Source: Muribaculum sp. (GTDB taxonomy: Bacteria; Bacteroidota; Bacteroidia; Bacteroidales; Muribaculaceae). From it: 64,000 nt of DNA. A program made the position numbers and the translations under genes. Shown here in pieces: positions 16,151-25,176 of the stretch. Where the stretch lies: NCBI GenBank assembly GCA_023666965.1, contig JAMPAZ010000002.1, positions 1 to 64,000 on the forward strand, given 5' to 3'. The notes below the pieces were generated by a model. It did not search any database. It worked only from the letters and a program-made list of their open reading frames with translations, and was not told where the DNA came from. How positions within the stretch are numbered: position 1 is the stretch's first letter; every line of letters begins with the position of its first letter.

Positions 16151-16837
16151 CTATTTCTGGTTGGCCTGAGCTTCAGCGCGAGCGATATATTTCTCGATGC
16201 TTACGCCGTATGCATTGCCATACTGGGGATAGTCAGACTGAATCTGCTTAAGCACTTTCAGCTCAGCCGCGTAATCCTTTTGCTCGCGAAGCACGGTGGC
16301 TTTCTTCATCATAAATAGAGGCGTATACAAGGCATTGTTGTCGCTCTGCGAGATAGCCTTGTCGTAGCATTTAAGCGCCTCGCCATATTTTTGAAGATTT
16401 ACATTGCAGTCGCCTTCAAGCGAATAAGCGGCGGCTCCCACAAGTGCTTCTGTAGGCTTAAAGTCTTTAAGTTGCTTAATTGCCTCCTCATATTTTCCAT
16501 CCTTATAAAGGAGAGTGGCGGCCATGAGCGCCGCGCGGTTTCCACCGTCATATCCATACTGGTCGGCAACCTGCTGATATTGGGCAAGAGCCAGCGAATC
16601 ATTACCCTGCGAAAGGGTGATGTCGGCTTGCGAAACGGCTTCATTAGCCGATTTGATACCCGGATTGCGGATAGCGAATATATAAATCAACACTATGATT
16701 GCAATCACCGACAAGGCTATCATGCCCCACATGATGTACTTTTGACCGGCGGTCACTTTCTCTTTAAGCTCCTGATTGTCCTGGTTTACCTCCTCAAGGG
16801 CGGTAGCCGGCTCCTTTTTTTGATCTTTTTCAGCCAT
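16151..16837 (-). CDS. Membrane-anchored tetratricopeptide repeat protein
   Basis: The 228-residue protein has a charged cytoplasmic N-terminus (about 1-33, coiled-coil-like LEEVNQDNQELKEKV), one transmembrane helix (about 35-57) and a periplasmic domain with four or five TPR-like helical pairs (for example DSLALAQYQQVADQYG, KYEEAIKQLKDFKP, KYGEALKCYDKAISQ). The architecture resembles YfgM of Proteobacteria and the TPR proteins annotated in Bacteroidales as tol-pal-like. A scaffold or chaperone role at the membrane is inferred. A complete -33/-7 promoter precedes it. Confidence 0.85.
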   Translation of the reverse strand: MAEKDQKKEPATALEEVNQDNQELKEKVTAGQKYIMWGMIALSVIAIIVLIYIFAIRNPGIKSANEAVSQADITLSQGNDSLALAQYQQVADQYGYDGGNRAALMAATLLYKDGKYEEAIKQLKDFKPTEALVGAAAYSLEGDCNVNLQKYGEALKCYDKAISQSDNNALYTPLFMMKKATVLREQKDYAAELKVLKQIQSDYPQYGNAYGVSIEKYIARAEAQANQK

Positions 16838-16900
16838 TGTATTTTGGTTTTTATATTGTCACTATCATATAAACAAATTTGACGACAAATTTGCAATGTG

Positions 16901-16931
16901 CAAAATTAACCTAATTTCCTTATTCCGCAAA
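16901..16931 (-). promoter_or_regulatory. Full promoter of the TPR gene
   Basis: On the minus strand TTTG (16928-16931) is followed after exactly 19 bases by TAATTTTG (16901-16908), a textbook Bacteroidota sigma-ABfr promoter. The leader would be about 55 bases. Confidence 0.8.
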
Positions 16932-17066
16932 ATTTTTTGTCCGTTTATGCCGAAATCAGCGTTGGACGAGCTTGGGCAGCGCATATCGCGCACGTCCGAA
17001 TCTATTAAAAAATCATAAATATGCGACAGCGAGGGAGTAATGAGCCATATTTAACATTTCATTCCT

Positions 17067-17098
17067 ATTGCTATTGACGAATAAATATGCTAATTTTG
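17067..17098 (+). promoter_or_regulatory. Promoter of the rluB-asnS operon
   Basis: ATTG (17067-17070), a 20-base spacer and TAATTTTG (17091-17098) fit the consensus. The start would be near 17105, giving a leader of about 200 bases before the rluB ATG. Confidence 0.7.
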
Positions 17099-17102
17099 CA
17101 GA

Positions 17103-17305
17103 GATTGCGTGTTGAAAGTAAAGTCCGTCGCATCTCGGGCCGTTTAGTAGCATTTCAGTCATTGCAATCGGTGTATCATATATGTTTTTTTTATCCAACT
17201 TCAATGCCAATTAAAAAAAAGTAAATTTTAAAACCAAACTATTAATCGCCGAGAGGCAGAAACATCTTTTAAATTTATTCTACGCAACGTTAAGCAACCG
17301 AAATT
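17103..17305 (+). promoter_or_regulatory. Long leader of the rluB gene, possibly structured
   Basis: From the predicted start, GATTGC (17103-17108) can pair with GCAATC (17164-17169), enclosing about 55 bases, and a run of eight T residues follows at 17185-17192. This is not a canonical terminator, because 15 bases separate stem and T-run, but such a leader could serve attenuation. Short minus-strand open frames here lack any recognisable domain. The rest of the leader is A-rich. Confidence 0.35.
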
Positions 17306-18898
17306 ATGGAAAATAACGAAGAAAAGAAGCCGAAAAGACCCAGAATCGGGGAGAACCGCTTCGCCGCATCGTCTGATGGCGAAGTGCATTACAGTAAAGT
17401 GAACTATAGTCAGTCGGATGACCGTCGCTCTTCGTCAGATGGAGAGCAGGGCGAATACCAACGTCCCTATCAACCGCGCCCCTACAACAACAATCGTCAA
17501 CAGGGCGGTTATGGACAGAATCGACAGGGTGGTTATGGACAGAACAGCTACAATAACCGCCAACAGGGTGGCTACAACAACCGCTATGGAAACCAAGGCT
17601 CCTACCAAAGCCGTCAACAGCCATATCAGGCCTCCTCTGCAGAAGCTACAGAAAGCACTGAATCAGCATCTACTACGTCTGCCGAAGGATATACTCCTTC
17701 AACTGAAAACGGCTACCAAGGCGGATACAACAGATATAACAACCAAGGCGGATACAACAATCGCCAACAAGGCGGTTACGGTAACCGGCAGCAAAGCGGA
17801 TACGGCAACAATCGCCAACAGGGCGGTTACGGTAACAACCGTCAACAGGGCGGTTACGGCAACAACCGTCAGCAAGGCGGATACGGCAACAACCGTCAAC
17901 AGGGCGGTTACGGCAACAACCGTCAGCAGGGCGGATACGGCAACAACCGTCAGCAGGGCGGATACGGCAACAACCGTCAGCAAGGCGGATACGGCAACAA
18001 CCGTCAGCAGGGCGGATACGGCAACAACCGCCGTCCACAGCAAGGTGGCTATAACAATAATAACCGTCGTCCGGGAGGAGTCAACAATCGCCAACAGGGC
18101 GGTGCGTTCCCCCGTCAAGGCAAGAGCTTCACTCCGCGCCCAAAACGCATAGAGTATGAAATGCCCATACCCGATCCGAACGAACAGATTCGTCTGAACA
18201 AGTTTATGGCCAACGCAGGTATATGCTCGCGCCGTGAAGCCGATGAATTCATCCAGCAGGGTCTCGTTAAAGTAAACGGGGTGGCCGTTACCGAACTTGG
18301 GACTAAAATTTCGCACAACGATGTAGTGGAATACGACGACAAGGTGGTGACTTTGGAAAGCAAATGCTACATCCTGCTCAATAAGCCGAAAGACTGCGTG
18401 ACGACAAGCGACGATCCTAACGGACGCACCACTGTCATGGACCTCGTCAAGGGTGCATGCAACGAGCGCATATATCCTGTCGGACGTCTTGACCGCAACA
18501 CTACCGGAGTATTGCTCCTGACCAACGACGGCGACCTCGCCTCTAAGCTGACCCACCCCAAGTATGTAAAGAAAAAGATTTATCACGTATGGACTGACAA
18601 GGACATTTCAGAAGACGACATGCAGACCATCGCCGACGGAATCGAACTTGAGGACGGCCCCATACATGCCGATGCCATAAGCTATGCCACCGACACCGAC
18701 CGCAACCAAGCAGGTATCGAAATACATTCCGGACGCAACCGCATCGTACGCCGCATATTTGAAAGCTTAGGCTATCACGTGACAAAACTTGATCGCGTCT
18801 ACTTCGCCGGCCTGACGAAGAAAAACCTCCCGCGCGGACGCTGGCGCTATCTGACCCAGGAAGAGGTTAACTTCCTTAAAATGGGTTCGTTTGAATAA
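17306..18898 (+). CDS. rluB: Pseudouridine synthase RluB/RsuA family with long low-complexity N-terminus
   Basis: The 530-residue protein has an unusual N-terminal half. Residues about 1-290 are rich in Gly, Tyr, Asn, Arg and Gln, including eight perfect or near-perfect nine-residue units (GGYGNNRQQ) encoded at 17795-18010. The enzyme follows: an S4 RNA-binding domain (about 295-345, RLNKFMANAGICSRREADEFI), then the RsuA/RluB catalytic domain with GRLDRNTTGVLLLTNDG, whose Asp396 is the catalytic aspartate. The family isomerises a uridine in 23S or 16S rRNA; RluB (23S) is the best guess. The disordered part may bind RNA or drive condensate formation, which is inference. asnS starts 19 bases downstream. 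Confidence 0.9.
   Translation: MENNEEKKPKRPRIGENRFAASSDGEVHYSKVNYSQSDDRRSSSDGEQGEYQRPYQPRPYNNNRQQGGYGQNRQGGYGQNSYNNRQQGGYNNRYGNQGSYQSRQQPYQASSAEATESTESASTTSAEGYTPSTENGYQGGYNRYNNQGGYNNRQQGGYGNRQQSGYGNNRQQGGYGNNRQQGGYGNNRQQGGYGNNRQQGGYGNNRQQGGYGNNRQQGGYGNNRQQGGYGNNRQQGGYGNNRRPQQGGYNNNNRRPGGVNNRQQGGAFPRQGKSFTPRPKRIEYEMPIPDPNEQIRLNKFMANAGICSRREADEFIQQGLVKVNGVAVTELGTKISHNDVVEYDDKVVTLESKCYILLNKPKDCVTTSDDPNGRTTVMDLVKGACNERIYPVGRLDRNTTGVLLLTNDGDLASKLTHPKYVKKKIYHVWTDKDISEDDMQTIADGIELEDGPIHADAISYATDTDRNQAGIEIHSGRNRIVRRIFESLGYHVTKLDRVYFAGLTKKNLPRGRWRYLTQEEVNFLKMGSFE
17795..18010 (+). repeat. 27-bp coding tandem repeat inside rluB
   Basis: Eight contiguous 27-base units encode (S/G)GYGNNRQQ, followed by a partial unit. 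They differ only at a few synonymous positions (GGT/GGC, TAC after GGA or GGT, CAA/CAG), apart from the Ser in the first. Whole-codon length means copy-number changes would keep the frame. It is not a CRISPR array, because there are no spacers. Confidence 0.95.
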
Positions 18899-18917
18899 TT
18901 TGACCAATTAGTAAGAG

Positions 18918-20306
18918 ATGAAACGTACTAAGATTAAAGATCTGTTTGACGGCAGCCTGCGCGGACAGGAAGTAACCGTTATGGGATGGGTGCGCACCCG
19001 TCGAGGCAACAAACACGTTCAGTTTGTCGCGCTCAACGACGGCTCAACCATAAAAAACATTCAGATCGTATTTGACTTGCAGGATTTTACTGACGAAGAA
19101 TTGAAGCCCATCACCACCGGATCGTCGATAAAAGTCGACGGTATTTTAGTTGAATCCATGGGTAAAGGCCAGTCAGTAGAGATTCAAGCAAAAAAACTTG
19201 AAATATTCGGAACTGCCGACCCTGAGCAGTATCCGCTGCAGAAAAAGGGCCATACTTTGGAGTTCCTACGCGAGAAGGCCCACCTGCGCCCCCGCACAAA
19301 CACTTTCGGAGCGGTGCTTCGAGTGCGCAGTGCATTGGCGTTTGCCATACATAAGTTCTTCCAGGAAAGAGGGTTCTACTACCTTAACACGCCGCTTATC
19401 ACTGCCAGCGACTGCGAAGGCGCAGGTGCAATGTTTCAGGTAACCACCCTTAATCTGAACGACCTGCCTAAGACTGAAGACGGCGCGGTAGACTATTCCG
19501 CCGACTTCTTCGGTAAACCAACAGCTCTCACCGTTTCCGGACAGCTCGAAGGCGAACTTGGAGCAACGGCTCTCGGTGCCATCTATACTTTCGGTCCCAC
19601 TTTTCGTGCTGAAAACTCAAATACGCCCCGCCACTTATCTGAGTTCTGGATGATCGAACCGGAAGTGGCATTCTTCGACATAACCGACAACATGGATTTG
19701 GCCGAAGATTTCATAAAATACTGTATCAAATACGCGCTCGACAATTGTCTCGACGATATCGAATTCCTTGCCGAACACTACGACAACGAGCTTATCGACC
19801 GTCTGAAATTCGTTCTCGACAACGAATTTGTCCGCCTATCATACAGCGAGGGCGTAAAGATTCTTGAAGAGTCAGGACATAAGTTTGAGTTCCCCGTATA
19901 TTGGGGTGCCGACCTTCAGAGCGAGCACGAAAGATTCCTCGTAGAGGAGCATTTTAAGAAACCCGTAATCCTCACCGATTATCCGAAGGAGATTAAGGCG
20001 TTCTACATGAAGCTGAACGACGACGGCAAGACAGTTCGCGCGATGGACGTACTTTTCCCGAAAATCGGCGAAATCATCGGTGGCTCCGAACGTGAAGAAG
20101 ACTACGACAAGCTTATGGCGCGAGTTGAGGAATGCCACATCCCAATGAAAGACATGTGGTGGTATCTCGACACCCGCCGTTTCGGTACAGTGCCTCATGC
20201 AGGCTTCGGCCTCGGGTTCGAACGCCTTGTATTGTTCGTGACCGGCATGACCAACATACGCGACGTCATACCATTCCCGCGCACCCCGAACAACGCCGAA
20301 TTCTGA
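18918..20306 (+). CDS. asnS: Asparaginyl-tRNA synthetase
   Basis: A full-length 462-residue class IIb synthetase. The N-terminal OB-fold anticodon-binding domain (about 12-105) contains [23 protein letters not shown]. The catalytic core has motif 1 near [24 protein letters not shown], motif 2 [26 protein letters not shown] and motif 3 [23 protein letters not shown] with no extra amidotransferase-type features, and the [11 protein letters not shown] context, mark AsnRS rather than AspRS. It attaches asparagine to tRNA-Asn in the cytoplasm. It shares the promoter of rluB and ends at a strong bidirectional terminator. Confidence 0.97.
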   Translation: MKRTKIKDLFDGSLRGQEVTVMGWVRTRRGNKHVQFVALNDGSTIKNIQIVFDLQDFTDEELKPITTGSSIKVDGILVESMGKGQSVEIQAKKLEIFGTADPEQYPLQKKGHTLEFLREKAHLRPRTNTFGAVLRVRSALAFAIHKFFQERGFYYLNTPLITASDCEGAGAMFQVTTLNLNDLPKTEDGAVDYSADFFGKPTALTVSGQLEGELGATALGAIYTFGPTFRAENSNTPRHLSEFWMIEPEVAFFDITDNMDLAEDFIKYCIKYALDNCLDDIEFLAEHYDNELIDRLKFVLDNEFVRLSYSEGVKILEESGHKFEFPVYWGADLQSEHERFLVEEHFKKPVILTDYPKEIKAFYMKLNDDGKTVRAMDVLFPKIGEIIGGSEREEDYDKLMARVEECHIPMKDMWWYLDTRRFGTVPHAGFGLGFERLVLFVTGMTNIRDVIPFPRTPNNAEF

Positions 20307-20342
20307 TCAGTCTCCGGTAGGCCAATTGTAAATACTACCCAT

Positions 20343-20389
20343 TAACAACGCGGCCGTATCTAAACGAATTAGACACGGCCGCGTTGTTA
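20343..20389. terminator. Bidirectional terminator between asnS and the GH43 gene
   Basis: Positions 20343-20363 pair with 20369-20389 through 21 positions with a single mismatch and a five-base loop; the core is AACAACGCGGCCGT. It sits between convergent genes and can end transcription from both. Confidence 0.85.
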
Positions 20390-20404
20390 ATCAACTCTTT
20401 TCTT

Positions 20405-21853
20405 TTAACGGTCATGGAAGCTCCACTTGGAGTTGTCGCTATCCATGTCAAATTTGGCGAGCGTAGGCGTACTGTCGGCAGCCGCTACGAGCACAAGCTG
20501 CTCGTCAATGCCGGGAATCGATTTCGGCATTATGCGGTATGTACCGTCGGTCAGCTGCTCGATGCGCCACAGCTGTTCAGAAGCTCCGGTAAAGTGCGGA
20601 ACTGCTACGACCTCTGCATCAGATGTTGCCGCAAGTGCGCGGTCTGTACCCTCGATTAAAATCTTATAATATTGACCGCCGAGATACCCTCCGGCTTCAG
20701 GCACCGCCGTTATCGTCCAGCGCTGATGCGGACGGAACATATAGTCTCCGATTCTAACGTCGATCTCACCGGCAGGCCAAGTGTCGGCCACATCGGCCAA
20801 AGTCTGCGACTTTATAGGCTCGACCGGCTCGGTCTGTTCGCCCCAAAATCTATGGCGCGGCACCTGCATACGCACAAAATCCACAGCAAGCTCCAAAGCA
20901 TACCCTCTACGTTCCGACTCAATCTCGTACGTGCCTTCCTTAAATTCATCGCCGGCAACGGGCCAATCATTTTTCCACAAAAGCGGGCAAATAGCAAGAA
21001 CGCTACGTCCTCCACGGTCAAAGTCGGCTTCATAATGATACGACATCTTCTCAACGCCGTCGTCTTCAATGTATCGGCCAAAGTGACCCGGGCCGGTATT
21101 TCGCGCACCGGCAGCAATCACCATCTTACCGCCACCCTTCATCATGTCACGTCCGACATTGTCTAAATAAGGACCCGTGACATTCCGTGAACGGCCGACA
21201 ACGATATTGTAAGTTGAGTTCGGTCCGTCGCAGCATGTTCCGTGAGTACCCAGAAGGTAGTACCATCCGTTACGATATATCAAATCGGTAGCCTCGCAGT
21301 CGATAGCCACGTCTACCGGTTCGTTGCCTTCCACGCGCTTTCCGGTAGCCGGATCAAGCTCGACAATGCGGATAAATCCGAAATAAGTGCCGTAAGTCAG
21401 CCAAAGTCGTCCGGTAGTTGGGTCAAGAAGAAGACCGGCATCTATGGCATCGCAGTCCTCGTCGTCGAGCGAATGCGCCACCTCTATTGCCTCTGAATAT
21501 TCAAAATCGGCCGACATCGGGTCGAGAGAGTTGTTCCACATAGTCAACACTCTTCCTGCGTGGCCGCCGCCAAGTCCACCGCCGGTGGCGCTGTACGCCA
21601 CTAAGTAGCGGTCGCCGATCTTGATCGCATCCGGAGCAGCACCTCCGCCGGGGCGCACTGCCCCGCCGTGCCAGGTCCATCCGTCTTCCGAAATCAGACC
21701 GCCGCCACCGGTACCGAAAGTATAGTATTTTCCATCACACTTCATAATGGTAGAAGGATCATGGATATATGGTTCACCGTCAAGCGCAAACGCATCAGAC
21801 GCGCTAACCGCGATGAATGCCCAAGCGCCAAACAATATGCTTTTAGTATTCAT
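20405..21853 (-). CDS. Glycoside hydrolase family 43 (arabinanase/arabinofuranosidase-like) with C-terminal extension
   Basis: The 482-residue secreted enzyme has a signal peptide (about 1-24). The five-bladed GH43 propeller shows catalytic base Asp32 in YIHDPSTIMKCDGKYYTFGTG, a pKa-modulating Asp in CDAIDAGLLLDPTTGRLWLTYG and a likely acid Glu in DCEATDLIYRNGWYYLLGTHG. The context resembles arabinan endo-hydrolase or arabinofuranosidase subfamilies. Residues about 340-482 form a beta-rich domain with ricin-type repeats (LWRIEQLTDGTYRIMPKS), probably carbohydrate binding. It ends the downstream operon of the polysaccharide locus with the esterase and the secreted sandwich protein; removal of arabinose side chains from xylan is the likely role. 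Confidence 0.88.
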   Translation of the reverse strand: MNTKSILFGAWAFIAVSASDAFALDGEPYIHDPSTIMKCDGKYYTFGTGGGGLISEDGWTWHGGAVRPGGGAAPDAIKIGDRYLVAYSATGGGLGGGHAGRVLTMWNNSLDPMSADFEYSEAIEVAHSLDDEDCDAIDAGLLLDPTTGRLWLTYGTYFGFIRIVELDPATGKRVEGNEPVDVAIDCEATDLIYRNGWYYLLGTHGTCCDGPNSTYNIVVGRSRNVTGPYLDNVGRDMMKGGGKMVIAAGARNTGPGHFGRYIEDDGVEKMSYHYEADFDRGGRSVLAICPLLWKNDWPVAGDEFKEGTYEIESERRGYALELAVDFVRMQVPRHRFWGEQTEPVEPIKSQTLADVADTWPAGEIDVRIGDYMFRPHQRWTITAVPEAGGYLGGQYYKILIEGTDRALAATSDAEVVAVPHFTGASEQLWRIEQLTDGTYRIMPKSIPGIDEQLVLVAAADSTPTLAKFDMDSDNSKWSFHDR

Positions 21854-21855
21854 AT

Positions 21856-22599
21856 CTATTGATAACTGATTGTAAAATTATTAACCGGGCGGCCCTCTTC
21901 ATCAACGAAACGGGCACAAAAATCGCTCATTCCGGGTCCGTTGATGACGGCACAGCGCAAAACATTCTTACCTTTCTTAAGCGTCAGCCTCTTCGACACC
22001 GCATCGTCGGCCACCATCCGGCGGTCGCCCGAAAGCATCAACACCTCTTCGCCGTCGAGCCACCACTTCGATGCTGAATTTGAGCCGGCCGACAAGCGCA
22101 CCCCCGAAATCTCCTCAGGGCAGTCTACTACCGTCACGGCAAAAAATATGATTCCATAAACCGGTTTCTTAAGCGCGGCCGCAAACCGGTAAAGTTTAAA
22201 GTTGTCGAGTTTACTGTCAAGCGAGTGCCATGCCAGCTTCTTGCCGTCGACCTTAACCTTGTCTCCGTTCTTCGGCACGAGGTCAAACTGGCCTTTGAAA
22301 TACAGCGTGTCGAATGTCTGGTTCAGATAACTGTCGGTAAACACCGTATTTGAGCGGTTAGGTTTGCCGATCGGCTCAAGCACTGTCCAGCGACGGATAA
22401 ATCCCGTCGAATCGGGCACGATGCAGGGCGATGTCCCCTCTTCAAAATAGTCCGACAAGTAGGTGGGCGTCTGAATCACGTAGTTCTGGCGCGGTGGAGG
22501 GAATCCTTCCAGAGCCGGAGCAGTCTGCCCCACAGCAGAAAAGACCCCGCCCGTCGCCGCCATAGCAACCAACAAAAGTTTTCTAAAATTCATTTTCAT
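21856..22599 (-). CDS. Secreted beta-sandwich protein of unknown function in the polysaccharide locus
   Basis: This 247-residue protein has a signal peptide (about 1-25, ending AVGQT). There is no catalytic motif I recognise. The C-terminal half has a jelly-roll pattern like the accessory domains of GH2 or carbohydrate-binding modules: SNSASKWWLDGEEVLML followed by KRLTLKKGKNVLRCAVING and ARFVDEEGRPVNNFTIS. A role in glycan binding or as a non-catalytic partner is inferred from position, two bases before the GH43 gene and 13 bases after the esterase gene on the same strand. The exact family is not known to me. Confidence 0.7.
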   Translation of the reverse strand: MKMNFRKLLLVAMAATGGVFSAVGQTAPALEGFPPPRQNYVIQTPTYLSDYFEEGTSPCIVPDSTGFIRRWTVLEPIGKPNRSNTVFTDSYLNQTFDTLYFKGQFDLVPKNGDKVKVDGKKLAWHSLDSKLDNFKLYRFAAALKKPVYGIIFFAVTVVDCPEEISGVRLSAGSNSASKWWLDGEEVLMLSGDRRMVADDAVSKRLTLKKGKNVLRCAVINGPGMSDFCARFVDEEGRPVNNFTISYQ

Positions 22600-22612
22600 A
22601 GGTTCCTTACAC

Positions 22613-23794
<1,182 letters not shown>

Positions 23795-23852
23795 TTATAA
23801 AAAACTTTAATGTTAGTCATGCGTGTATTAAATTCACGATTAATTTCGGTAG

Positions 23853-23860
23853 CAAATGTA
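23853..23860 (-). promoter_or_regulatory. -7 box of the esterase-GH43 operon
   Basis: TACATTTG on the minus strand fits TAnnTTTG and is identical to the box before susC at 32058-32065. The shared 33-bp element starts 25 bases upstream. Confidence 0.65.
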
Positions 23861-23884
23861 GGCCACAGACCGTTCAACAATGTC

Positions 23885-23917
23885 CAAAATCAGATATTTG
23901 TTTTTCAAATATAGACA
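23885..23917. promoter_or_regulatory. Candidate binding site for the hybrid regulator (copy 1)
   Basis: The 33-bp segment starts CAAAATCAGATATTTG and ends CAAATATAGACA. It contains ATATTTG and CAAATAT (23894-23900, 23906-23912) as inverted repeats, with TGTC (23881-23884) and GACA (23914-23917) outside. Matching segments lie before susC and before the second esterase gene. Confidence 0.55.
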
Positions 23918-24004
23918 TCCCCCATTTAATTTAACCTCCATGCAATTTATCCAACATACCTCGACAACATTATCGCTCTCACTTTTCATAAATATGATTA
24001 AATT

Positions 24005-24430
24005 TTATAGCCTCCAGTATTTCCAAAAATAGACACAAGTCCATTTATCCCAACCTCCACTACACTTTATAAAATCTACTTCTGTTTTGGCACCCAAATC
24101 AGTCCCATCCTCTAAATAAAAATGTCCACAACTCTCAGTATTTTCCACCTGAAAACCATCAGACCAAACAAGATATGCATTTTCTCCGTTCCATATTCCC
24201 TTATATACAAAACCATACAATTTCACCACATATCTATCAAGCTCTTCCTGGACAAATTCCGGAAGTTCTTCTAAAGCAATGGGATTGTACGCCATTGATA
24301 CATCTGGACTAAAGTATAGTATATCTCCGATAGCCAATGGATACCTTGGATCATCCTATTCGTCCTTGCAGCTCCAGCACATCATTGCCGCCAATACGGC
24401 CAAGAACACCATCACTACATTCTTCTTCAT
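24005..24430 (-). pseudogene. Small lipoprotein with in-frame amber stop after the signal peptide
   Basis: From ATG 24430 the frame reads a lipoprotein signal (MKKNVVMVFLAVLAAMMCWSC) and KDE, then a TAG at 24356-24358. It continues open in the same frame for 117 more codons (DDPRYPLAIGDILYFSPD to VYFWKYWRL). The mature part aligns with the neighbouring lipoprotein: LPEFVQEELDRY, GFVYKGIWNGENAYLVWSDG, GHFYLEDGTDLG. Translation could restart only at poor codons such as TTG 24337, which would lose the lipid anchor. The gene is therefore probably inactive. The signal-encoding 79 bases match those of the neighbour at 75 positions. Confidence 0.75.
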
Positions 24431-24461
24431 AATCGATTAGAGTTCTATAATTTATAAATGT

Positions 24462-24521
24462 GAGTGTGTCAAAATAGCATTTGCGCCTGAAAGAATCATC
24501 ATATTCTATTTTGACACACTC
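24462..24521. repeat. 16-bp perfect inverted repeat of the TGTGTCAAAAT family
   Basis: GAGTGTGTCAAAATAG (24462-24477) and CTATTTTGACACACTC (24506-24521) are exact inverted repeats around a 28-base centre. The left arm and the adjacent CATTTG and CCTGAAAG share the motif that bounds the element at 15863-16122. It may also act as a terminator for the lipoprotein gene at 24589, though no T-run follows. Confidence 0.65.
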
Positions 24522-24588
24522 TTATCAACTACTTAATCCCGATGCTCTGCCGAGCGACCAATAAACCGCCTTAATACAGATGTCAAAC

Positions 24589-25158
24589 TTATTCAAAGCC
24601 CATCAATCTCCGATAGAGTTCTAAGCTCATCAGATATTCTTGAATCTTATCTTCATCAAAGTCGTCAGGCAAGAAGTATAATGGACGCCAATAGAATATG
24701 CACTTCCAATCATTTTCCATATCTACATTATCCCAAAACTCATCCAGCCTCGGCACGCCCTCATAAGTGCCGTCGGCAAGGTACAAGTGTCCCACTACCA
24801 AAAGACTGCTCAATAACAACTCGTCTGTATATACCACATACGCATGATTCCCTTTCCAAGTCCCTTCATAGACAAAGTCCATAATATGTATTTTATCTCT
24901 TTTGGGTACGACCAATTCGTCTTTTACAAATTCAGGCAAATCATCAAAATCCACTGGCTCATACGGCACACCTATTCCAACCACATCGGGTCCCGGACTG
25001 TCAAATCCTCCTTTACCGAACACTACCTTCCCGTCGACAAGCACAGGTCCATCCTGGCTACCATTATTCAGCATTTCCTCTTCCTTATCGTCCTTGCAGC
25101 TCCAGCACATCATTGCCGCCAATACGGCCAACAACATCATCATTACATTCTTTTTCAT
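24589..25158 (-). CDS. Small lipoprotein, paralogue of the broken neighbour
   Basis: The 189-residue protein has a lipoprotein signal with Cys21 in MMCWSCKDDKEEE, so it is likely lipidated; the acidic KDDKEEE after the cysteine resembles surface-export signals of Bacteroidota. The mature domain has DFDDLPEFVKDELVV, FVYEGTWKGNHAYVVYTD and GHLYLADGTYEGV, repeated in the broken gene to the left. No known family is recognised. Its place beside a Cys/His-motif secreted protein suggests inhibitor, immunity or partner functions, as for C10 peptidase-inhibitor pairs, but this is only positional inference. Confidence 0.75.
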   Translation of the reverse strand: MKKNVMMMLLAVLAAMMCWSCKDDKEEEMLNNGSQDGPVLVDGKVVFGKGGFDSPGPDVVGIGVPYEPVDFDDLPEFVKDELVVPKRDKIHIMDFVYEGTWKGNHAYVVYTDELLLSSLLVVGHLYLADGTYEGVPRLDEFWDNVDMENDWKCIFYWRPLYFLPDDFDEDKIQEYLMSLELYRRLMGFE

Positions 25159-25176
25159 AATCGATTAATTAAAAAA

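Noticed and set aside
17013..17210. A 65-codon minus-strand frame
   Set aside because: It lies over the rluB promoter and leader, with no recognisable domain.
17795..18010. Regular short repeats resembling a CRISPR array
   Set aside because: Units are contiguous and in frame, with no spacers and no cas genes nearby.
17699..18586. A 295-codon minus-strand frame rich in VVAVSALLT repeats
   Set aside because: It is the reverse reading of the rluB coding repeats; its composition follows entirely from the 27-bp units.
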